From assembly GCA_024760905.1 (NCBI GenBank), contig CM045745.1:3718282-3782281 (forward strand): a stretch of 64,000 nt of DNA. The letters run 5' to 3'. Below the pieces are notes generated by a model. That model searched no databases. It had not been told where the DNA came from and was given only the letters and a program-made list of their open reading frames with translations. The stretch is from Plotosus lineatus (Eukaryota > Chordata > Actinopteri > Siluriformes > Plotosidae). The translations under genes were made by a program, and so were the position numbers. This document shows positions 56,213 to 64,000 of the stretch, piece after piece (position 1 is the stretch's first letter; each line of letters begins with the position of its first letter).

Positions 56213-56601
56213 CATCCTGCCTGTGGGGCATAAGCACAAATAACACTGAACATGACACCTTCAATTTCTAACTTAAGACTCATCACTCTGTCTGACACTC
56301 TTTTCACTTCTAGAACATTCCTGGCAAACCACTCCTTCAAGATGACTCCTACTCCATTTCTCTTCCCATTCACGCCATGATAAAACAGCTTAAACCCTGC
56401 TCCCAAGCTTCTATCCTTCCTACCTTTCCACCTGGTGTCCTGAACACACAGTATATCCACCTTCCTCCTCTGCATCATGGCAGTCATCTCTCTATCTTTT
56501 CCTGTCATTGTTCCAACATTCAGAGTCTCTACTCTCAGTCTTAGATTCTTGTCTTTCCTCCTCTGTCTGACACGCCTCCCGCCTCTCCTTCTTCAGCCAA
56601 C
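56213..56601 (-). mobile_element. RTE LINE copy C, 5' part
   Basis: Minus-strand codons (56,188-56,508 frame) encode the endonuclease start: VDILCVQDTRWKGRK and GAGFKLFYHGVNGKRNG. It continues copy C across the LTR insertion. The 5' end stops at about 56,601 in an AAC/AAT repeat. Confidence 0.88.
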
Positions 56602-57297
56602 AACAACAACAACAATAATGATAATAATAATAATAATAAAGTATGTTTGTTTAATTGTTTGTTTCTAATAAAATATCACTCATCAGTGTTTAAGCCTTAC
56701 ATGGACCACATACTTAGACTCGGATACACAAAATGGAATTTTGGCATTTGTGGCTGATGGATTTAATATACATTTTATGAAGATGAATCACAGAAATCTT
56801 TAAAGACTAATGATTACATAACTTTCATCAAATTAATTATTTTTCTGAACTACTTAGTCTGAATTAGGCTTTCAGAGAGACTATGCCCATCTCAGCCAAC
56901 TCTGGGCAAGGGCAGAGTACACCCTGGACAGCTCGCCAGGCCATCACAGGGCAGAAACATGCTGATGGCTATGCAGCCTACTCTTGACGAAAGTCATCAA
57001 TGGTTCTTTTATATGCCGCTCACCAGTGACAGTGAGAGACATGGCCATTGAGAACCCAGTTAGCTGCACTGTGGGAACAGCAGTGACGACCTGTTAATAG
57101 TGGGTCTTGAACCCCCAACCTTGGGATCAGCTACATAACATTCAATTACTGCAAATAAGAAAAGTTGAGACAGTATGTGAATTTAAAATTCAAATGCAAT
57201 TTTTTTAAATTATATTTGACCTGTTTTGCACAGAAACAATGCAGCAGTGTATTATTTGATGCTTTCCTTCAAGATTTTTATTATTTTTTTCAAAATA
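56602..57297. other. microsatellite, unassigned sequence and SINE
   Basis: An AAC/AAT microsatellite at 56,600-56,640, then about 190 bp with nothing recognised before the SINE at 56,840. Confidence 0.6.
56840..57135 (-). repeat. tRNA-derived SINE with L2-like tail
   Basis: The tail (GGCAAGGGCAGAGTACACCC) lies at the left, the body (GCAGCCTACTCTTGACGAAA) in the middle, and the head (GGGTCTTGAACCCCCAACC) at the right. The head's 5' end is missing. Confidence 0.82.
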
Positions 57298-57681
57298 CAG
57301 GGAACCCTCACTAGTTTGCACTTCAATTCATGAGGCTTCAGTGCATCACATTTTTTAAAAAATAATCAACGAATTACAAAAAATAAGGAAATTAACGAAA
57401 AATAGGGGGGAAAGTTAAGGAAATGCTGCAAAAACAAAGCTAATTATGAAAAAAAAAACACCAAAAAACAAACAAACAAAAAACCCCTTAACAAACACAA
57501 AACAACACAAAACTTCCCATCAAAAATAATGACATTTTTGTGAAGTTCACATCTGAGTGCGTGCACACGCGTCTGTATGTGTATATTTAATTTACATCTT
57601 ATGCATTATTTTTGAATGTTTCATTGTTATTATAAGCATTTATAGCATTCAAAATGTATTTATTGATATTATATACACATA

Positions 57682-59241
57682 CTGGTCCTTCTCAAAAAAA
57701 TTAGCATATTGTCATAAAGTTCATTATTTTCTGTAATGTACTGATAAACATCAGACTTTCATATATTTTTAATTCATTACACACAACTGAAGTAGTTCAA
57801 GCCTTTTATTGTTTTAATATTGATAATTTTGGCAAAAAAAGTAAAGAAAAACCAAAAATTCCCATCTCAAAAAATTAGCATATTTCATCCGACCAATAAA
57901 AAAAAAGGGTTTTTAATACAAAAAAAGGCAACCTTCAAATAATGATGTTCAGTTATGCACTCGATATTTGGTCGGGAATCCTTTTGCAGAAATGGCTGCT
58001 TCAATGCGGCGTGGCATGGAGCCAATCAGCCTGTGGCACTGCTGAGGTGTTATGGAGGCCCAGGATGCTTCGATAGCGGCCTTAAGCTCATCCACAGTGT
58101 TGGGTCTGGTGTCTCTCAACTTTCTCTTCACAATATCCCACAGATTCTCTATGGGCTTCAGGTCAGGAGAGTTGGCAGGCCAATTGATCACAGTAATACC
58201 GTGGTCAGTAAACCATTTAGCAGTGGTTTTGGCACTGTGAGCAGGTGCAGGTCATGCTGAAAAATAAAAATCTTCATCTCCATAAAGCTTTTCAGCAGAT
58301 TGAAGCATGAAGTTCTCCAAAATCTCCTGATAGCTAGCTGCATTGACCCTGCCCTTGATAAAACACAGTGGACCAACACCAGTGGCTGACATGGCACCCC
58401 AGACCATCACTGACTGTGGGTACTTGACACTGGACTTCAGGTATTTTGGCATTTCCTTGTCCCCAGTCTTCCTCCAGACTCTGGCACCTTGATTTCCGAA
58501 TGACATGCAAAATTTGCTTTCATCCGAAAAAAGTACTTTGGACCACTGAGCAACAGTCCAGTGCTGCTTCTCTGTAGCCCAGGTCAGGCGCTTCTGCCGC
58601 TGTTTCTGGTTCAAAAGTGGCTTGACCTGGGGAATGCGGCACCTGTAGCCCAGTCCACTGCTTCCACAGGTCCCCCAAGGTCTGGAATCGGCCCTTCTCC
58701 ACAATCTTCCTCAGGGTCCGGTCACCTCTTCTGGTTGTGCAGCGTTTTCTGCCACACTTTTTCCTTCCCACAGACGTCCCACTGAGGTGGCTTGATAGAG
58801 CATTCTGGGAACAGCCTATTCGCTCAGAGATTTCTTTCTGTGTCTTACCCTCTTGCTTGAGGGTGTCAATGATGGCCTTCTGGACAGCAGTCAGGTCGGC
58901 AGTCTTACCCATGATTGCGGTTTTGAGTAATGAACCAGGCTGGGAGTTTTTAAAAGCCTCAGGAATCTTTTGCAGGTGTTTAGAGTTAATTGGTTGATTC
59001 AGATGATTAGGTTAATAGCTCGTTTAGACTACCTGAACATGATATGCTAATTTTTTGAGATAGGAATTTTGGGTTTTCATGAGCTCTATGCCAAAATCAT
59101 CAGTATTAAAACAATAAAAGACCTGAAATATTTCAGTTGGTGTGCAATGAATCTAAAATATATGAAAGTTTAATTTTTATCAGTCCATTACAGAAAATAA
59201 TGGACTTTATCACAATATGCTAATTTTTTTAGAAAGACCAC
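57682..59241 (-). mobile_element. Tc1-type transposon copy 3
   Basis: Ends CTGGTCCTTCTCAAAAAAAT and mirror, TA at 57680-57681 and 59242-59243, IR/DR structure as in copy 1. Very similar to copy 1 throughout. It is inserted in a family V MITE, so it is younger than that element. Confidence 0.95.
57949..58912 (-). pseudogene. Tc1 transposase, copy 3, frameshifted
   Basis: Frames 58,520-58,912 (HTH, MGKTADL start), 58,252-58,704 (FSDESKF, SVMVWGAMSA) and 57,949-58,191 (SPDLKPIENLWD; the usual N of DLNPIE is K here). The same deletion junction as in copy 1 (near 58,652) plus a second frame break near 58,245 make it inactive. Confidence 0.9.
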
Positions 59242-59261
59242 TATACATGTACGTATACATC

Positions 59262-59282
59262 AGTGGGGGGGGGGGGGGGGGT
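59262..59282. repeat. G homopolymer
   Basis: About 18-20 G at the junction of the Tc1 copy and the remaining MITE. Likely unstable and error-prone in assembly. Confidence 0.9.
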
Positions 59283-59479
59283 GTCCTACTTCGCAGAATT
59301 CGGTGGTTGCGGGGATCTTGGTCCCAATTCACCACGGAAAGTGAGGGATCCCTGTATACATATATTTAAATTTTGATTTGTTTAGTCATGCATTGATCAC
59401 TTCGTAATGCTCCCACTCATAACTATATGATTATATGATTATATGATGATTATTTTATTATTATTATTATTATTATTCA

Positions 59480-59730
59480 TTCATTCATTCATTCGTTCAT
59501 TTTCTGAACTGCCTAATCAAAATTAGCATCACAGCAAGGTTGGTGCCCATGTCAGCCGACTCTGGACGAGGGAGTGCCCTAGGCAGCTCACCAGGCCATC
59601 GCAGGGCAGAAATGCACTGACAGTAACCCAATGGCCTATTTTCAAGTGACAGAAATGGTTAGTTTACATGCTTCGTACCACAGAGGGAGACATGGCTAGC
59701 CTTGGCTTACCCACTTAGCTTCACTGGAGG
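59480..59730 (-). repeat. tRNA-derived SINE, L2-like tail, diverged
   Basis: A GAATGAATGAATGA-type tail (reverse strand) at about 59,475-59,495, then TGGTGCCCATGTCAGCCGAC and GGCAGCTCACCAGGCCATCG, then a weak body. Confidence 0.7.
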
Positions 59731-59744
59731 TATTTTTTATTATT

Positions 59745-60077
59745 ATTCATTCTGAATCACTTAATCCTAATAAGAGGAAGCTGGCGCCCATCTCAGCTAG
59801 CTCCGGGGAAGGGCAGGGGGAACCCTGGACAGCTCGCCAGGCCATCGCATTACCACACTCACACAACCATTCACATTCATTCACACCTAGGAGTGATTTG
59901 GGCCAGCCGATTAGGCTACTATATATGTCTTTGGACCGTGTTTGAAACCGGAGTACCTGGAATATGGGCAAACACAGGGAGAACATGCAAACTTCACTCA
60001 GAAACACTCAGGGAATTAAACCCAGGCCTTCTTGCAGTGAGGTCGATGTGCCAACCACTATGCCACCGTGCTGCCCC
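59745..60077 (-). repeat. tRNA-derived SINE, Mermaid/DANA-like
   Basis: The head at the right reads on the minus strand GGGGCAGCACGGTGGCATAG and GTTGGCACATCGACCTCACT. The body includes TCTCCCTGTGTTTGCCC and the tail GGCGAGCTGTCCAGGG. An AAT-type run follows at 60,078. Confidence 0.82.
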
Positions 60078-60295
60078 TATTATTATTATTATTATAAATT
60101 TCATAATCTCATGCCACACCATGATGTTTTTGGTCACGTTCATGTTTTCTTTTTCATTGTATGTTTTTTTTTTTATGAATGTTGCAAGCCTCCTGCAGAA
60201 AATATTCTCCAAGACAAACATCCATTCACACTCTCATTTCCACTGAGGGGCAATTAGGAACAATCAATTAGCTTGATGTTTCTTCCAAATTGCCC

Positions 60296-60300
<5 letters not shown>
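60078..60300. other. no gene seen
   Basis: ATT run, AT-rich sequence and faint SINE-like words (CATTCACACTCTCATTTCC). Nothing coding. Confidence 0.5.

Positions 60301-60346
<46 letters not shown>
60301..60346. repeat. (TG)n microsatellite
   Basis: About 22 TG units, uninterrupted. Confidence 0.97.
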
Positions 60347-60445
60347 GCAGTGTGATGGGCAGTGTGTACTCTGCCTTCACCTAGAATCGGCAGAGATAAG
60401 CTCCAGCCTCCCCATTACAATAAGATTGAGCAGTTTACAGAGAAA
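60347..60445 (+). repeat. SINE tail fragment (L2-like)
   Basis: GCAGTGTGTACTCTGCCTTC to TTGAGCAGTTTACAGAGAAA, diverged. Confidence 0.6.
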
Positions 60446-60485
60446 TAGTCTAAAGTGTATGTTTTTGGGACTACAGGAGGATCAT

Positions 60486-63483
60486 TCAGGGGTCGCCACA
60501 GCAAATCATCCGCCTCCACCTCACCCTGTCCTCCACATCTTCTTTTCTGACTCCAACGACCTTCATGTCTTCCTTCACCACATCCATAAATCTCTTCTTT
60601 GATCTTCCTCGAGGCCTTCTGCCTGGTAGTTCCAACCTCAGCATCCTACTGCCAATATACTCACTATCCCTCCTCTGTACATGTCCAAACCATCTCAATC
60701 TAGCTTCTCTGGCTTTGTCTCCAAAACATCTTACGTGGGCTGTCCCTCTGATATACTCATTTCTGATCCTATCCATCCTCGTTACTCCCAGAGAGAACCT
60801 CAACATTTTCATCTCCGCTACCTCCAGCTCTGCCTCCTGCCTTTTCCTCAGCGCCACTGTTTCTAAGCCATACAACATCGCTGGCCTCACTACCGTCTTG
60901 TACACTTTTCCCTTCATTCTTGCTGACACTGTCCGATCGCACATCACACCGGACACTTTTCTCCAACCATTCCAGCCTGCCTGCACATGCTTCTTCACCT
61001 CTTTTCCACACTCTCCATTGCTCTGGATTGTTGAGCCTAAGTACTTAAAATCCTCCACCTTCGTTATCTCTGCTCCCTGTAACATCACCATTCCTCCTGG
61101 GTCCTTCTCATTTACACACATGTATTCTGATTTTCTGAGGCTAACCTTCATTCCTCTCCTTTCCAGGGCATACCTCCACCTCTCTAGATTTTCTTGCACT
61201 TGTTCTCTGCTCTCACTACAGATCACAGTGTCATCTGCAAACATCATAGTCCATGGAGATTCTTATCTCACCTCGTCTGTCAGCCTGTCCATCACCATAG
61301 CAAACAAGAAGGGGCTCAGAGCTGACCCTTGATGCAGTCCCACCTCCACCTTGAATTCGTCGGTCACACCGACAGCACGCCTCACCACTGTCTTACATCT
61401 CTCATACATGTCCTGCACCACTCTAACATACTTCTCTGCCACTCCAGACTTCCTCATGCAATACCACAGTTCTTCTCTTGGCACCCTGTCATATGCTTTT
61501 TCCAGATCCACAAAGGCACAATGTAGCTCCCTCTGACCTTCTCTGTACTTCTCTATTAACATCCTCAAAGCAAACATTGCATCTGTGGTGCTCTTTCTTG
61601 GCATGAAACCAAACTGTTGTTCACAAATGCTGACCTCTGCCCTTAGTCTTGCTTCCACTATTCTTTCCCATAACTTCATCGTATGGCTCATCAACTTTAT
61701 CCCTCTGTAGTTGCTGCAACTCTGCACGTCTCCCTTGTTCTTAAAAATGGGCACCAGCACACTTCTCCTCCACTCCTCCAGCAACTGCTCACTCTCTAGT
61801 ACCTTGTTGAATGTTCTTGTCAGAAAATCTACTGCTACCTCTCCTAGAAACTTCCATACCTCCACAGGTATATCATTAGGGCCAACTGCCTTTCCATTCT
61901 TCATCCTCTTCAATGCCCTTCTCACTTCACTCTTACTGATCTTTGCTACATCCTGCTCCTCCATGGTCACCTCTTCTACTCTTTTTTCTCTCTCATTTTC
62001 CTCATTCATCAGCTCTTCAAAGTACTCTTTCAATCTTCCCAGCACACTTCTGTCATCAGTCAATACATTTCCCTCTCTGTCCTTTATCAATCTAACTTGC
62101 TGCACGTCCTTCCCATCTCTATTTCTCTGCTGTGCCAACCTGTATAGATCATTTTCTCCCTCTTTACTATCCAATCTATCATACAAGTCATCATACGCCG
62201 TCTGTTTGGCCTTAGCCACTGCTACTTTCGCCTTACGCTGTGTCTCCCTGTACTCCTGTTTACTCTCTTCGGTCCTCTCAATGTCCCACTTCTTCTTAGC
62301 TAATCTCTTCCTTTGTACACACTCCTGCACTTCCTCATTCCACCACCAAGTCTCCTTATCTACTTTCCTTCCAGAGGACACACCAAGTACTCTCCTACCT
62401 GTGTCCCTGATCACATTTGCTGTGGTTGTCCAGTCATTTGGAAGCACTTCCTGGCCACCCAAAGCCTGTTTCAACTCCTCCTTGAAGACAACATGACACT
62501 CTTCCTTTTCAGCTCCCACCACTTTGTCTTCTGCTCTGCCTTTGCCTTTTCACCTTTCTCACCATCAGAGTCATCCTGCACACCACCATCCTATGCTGTT
62601 TGGCAACACTCTCACCCACTATGACTTTGCAGTCACTGACTTCCTTCAAATTACATCGCCTACACAAGATGTAGTCTACCTGTGTGCTCCTACCTCCGCT
62701 TTTATAAGTCACCCTATGCTCCTGTTTCTTCTGGAAGAAAGTATTCACCACAGCCATTTCCATCCTTTTTGCAAAATCTATCAACATCTGTCCTTCTGCG
62801 TTTCTGTCCTGAATACCAAACCTGCCCATCACTTCCTCGTCCCCTCTGTTGCCTGCACCAACATGTCCATTGAAGTCTGCACCAATGACCACTCTTTCAC
62901 CTCTGGCGGTACTCTGCATCACTTCATCTAAGTCACTCCAGAATCTCTCCTTCTCTTCTAGCTCACATCCTGCCTGTGGGGCATAAGCACTAACAACATT
63001 GAGCATTACACCTTCAATTTCTAACTTGAGACTCATCACTCTGTCTGACACTCTTTTCACTTTTAGAACATTCCTGACAAACTCCTCCTTCAAGATGACT
63101 CCTACTCCATTTCTCTTCCCATCCACACCGTGATAAAATAGCTTAAACCCTGCTCCTAAGCTTTTAGCTTTGCTACCTTTCCACCTGGTCTCCTGAACAC
63201 ACAGTATGTCCACCTTCCTCCTCTGCATCATGTCAGCGAGCTCTCTACCTTTTCTTTGCATAGTTCCAACATTCAAAGTCCCCACTCTCAGTCCTAGACT
63301 CATGCCTTTCCTTTTCTCTCTCTGCCTACGGACACACCTCCCACCTCTCCTTCTTCGACATCTTCGACCAACGGTAGTCCAATTTCCATCAGCACCCTGT
63401 TGATTGACAGCACTGATGGCGGTCGTTGTTAACCCGGGCCTCGACCGATCCGGTATGGGGGTAGTACTTCTGATTTGCATCAT
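60486..63483 (-). pseudogene. RTE ORF of copy D: endonuclease-reverse transcriptase, two breaks
   Basis: The protein nicks target DNA and copies LINE RNA at the nick. 62,509-63,483 (324 codons) is the APE-type endonuclease: VDILCVQETRWKG (Glu), VIGADFNGHVG (Asp, Asn) and STQVDYILCRR. 61,263-62,522 (419 codons) carries the linker and RT fingers and palm (NYRGIKLMSHTMKLWERI, VDLEKAYDRVPREELW, HQGSALSPFLFAMV). 60,486-61,247 (253 codons) carries the catalytic FADD block and the C-terminus (GRRPRGRSKKRFMD). A frameshift lies at about 62,510-62,520. A CAA-to-TAA stop at 61,265-61,263 replaces the Gln kept in other copies. Undoing two changes would open roughly 1,000 codons, so the copy is only recently dead. 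Confidence 0.93.
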
Positions 63484-63606
63484 GAATGTTTGGCATTGGT
63501 TTTACGTCGGATGCCCTTCCTGACACAACCCTCTGCATTTCTCCGGTCTTGGGACCGGCATGAGGGGGAGAGACACTGGTTAGTGCCCCCCCACCTCATG
63601 GCTGCA
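60486..63606 (-). mobile_element. RTE-clade LINE copy D, near full length
   Basis: Runs from the 5' UTR (GGGGGGGCACTAACCAGTGT on the minus strand, with GGAAGGGCATCCGACGTAAA) to the ...GCGACCCCTGAATG end at 60,486, lacking only the last few bases and the simple-repeat tail. It is the best-preserved copy and a good reference for the family. The 5' UTR shares its 5' blocks with copy E. Confidence 0.93.
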
Positions 63607-64000
63607 TTGAATGTCGAGCATGATAACATTCTCAAAAATGTGAATTTTAAAATGTAAAGGTTTTTATTAAAGACTAAAATAAATATACTTTGAATTTTAT
63701 GGAGGTTTATTCAAAATAATTTCAATGCATCCTGTACATGCCATTTGGAAAGTGATATCAGTATATACAAAAACAGTTATTTCAATTCTTTGAATTCAGT
63801 GGCGTTTCAATTTAACTGTTCGTTATTATTTCAGGGGATTTTAACCGTCAGAGTTGATTTTCTTTTCGTTTCCTCAATTATATCATATTATTTTCATTCA
63901 AAACAAAACACACAGAATGAATTATTCCTTTGGTAACACTTCTTTATTATTGTCTTGTATTATAGCATTGAGTTATAGCATTGAATAATGATCATTAACG
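63607..64000. other. no gene seen
   Basis: AT-rich sequence to the right edge with no recognised repeat or ORF. Confidence 0.55.

Larger units (their letters stand above)
57298..59354. mobile_element. Tigger-like MITE, family V, split by a Tc1 element
   Basis: Ends CAGGGAACCCTCACTAG and (reverse complement) CAGGGATCCCTCACTTTCC have TA on both sides (57296-57297, 59355-59356). Removing the Tc1 element leaves about 495 bp that match, in reverse orientation, the copy at 12,404-12,848, including the CGTGG and ATAAGCATTTATAGC-like words. Confidence 0.88.

Overview
The window is nuclear DNA from a ray-finned fish. It holds one complete host gene, STARD3NL, on the minus strand at 3,167-20,811. Almost everything else is transposable-element sequence of fish type: RTE-clade LINEs, a second (Rex/CR1-like) LINE family, tRNA-derived SINEs with Mermaid/DANA-like or unrelated heads, Tc1/mariner, pogo/Tigger and hAT DNA transposons, and one full-length class I endogenous retrovirus. 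Species cannot be fixed from the sequence.

Layout. 1-1,641: truncated RTE LINE and a SINE. 3,167-20,811: STARD3NL, seven coding exons with matching phases and GT/AG sites, giving about 226 residues. Intron 6 carries a Tc1 element (5,595-7,149). Intron 1 is nearly filled by what looks like one hAT element (11,935-20,481) that took in at least seven later insertions. 20.8-35.3 kb: SINEs, RTE copies, Tigger-like elements, a probably twin-primed Rex/CR1-like LINE, and two more Tc1/mariner elements. About 35.36-35.66 kb: a promoter-like segment with a splice donor, perhaps belonging to an unidentified minus-strand gene. 35.85-38.9 kb: near full-length RTE LINE. 40,991-56,601: another RTE LINE split by a SINE and by a 1.25 kb solo LTR; the solo LTR is itself split by the retrovirus (44,254-55,400). 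57.3-59.35 kb: a Tigger-like MITE split by a Tc1 element. 60,486-63,606: near full-length RTE LINE.

The retrovirus has 545-bp LTRs that differ only by small indels, a tRNA-Pro primer site, a splice donor, a polypurine tract, and gag, pro, pol and env regions carrying the expected motifs but broken by several frameshifts and stops. Its leader holds five tandem stem-loops whose stems differ by compensatory changes. They lie downstream of the splice donor, so they would be present only in unspliced RNA, which makes them a candidate packaging element. This is the most interesting signal in the window.

A second theme is modular SINE evolution. One tRNA-like head and body is joined, at the same point, to at least three different tails. 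One tail combines a piece of the RTE 5' UTR with the RTE 3' end, and an RTE copy with exactly that 5'-3' fusion is also present. No CRISPR, bacterial operon or other prokaryotic feature is present.
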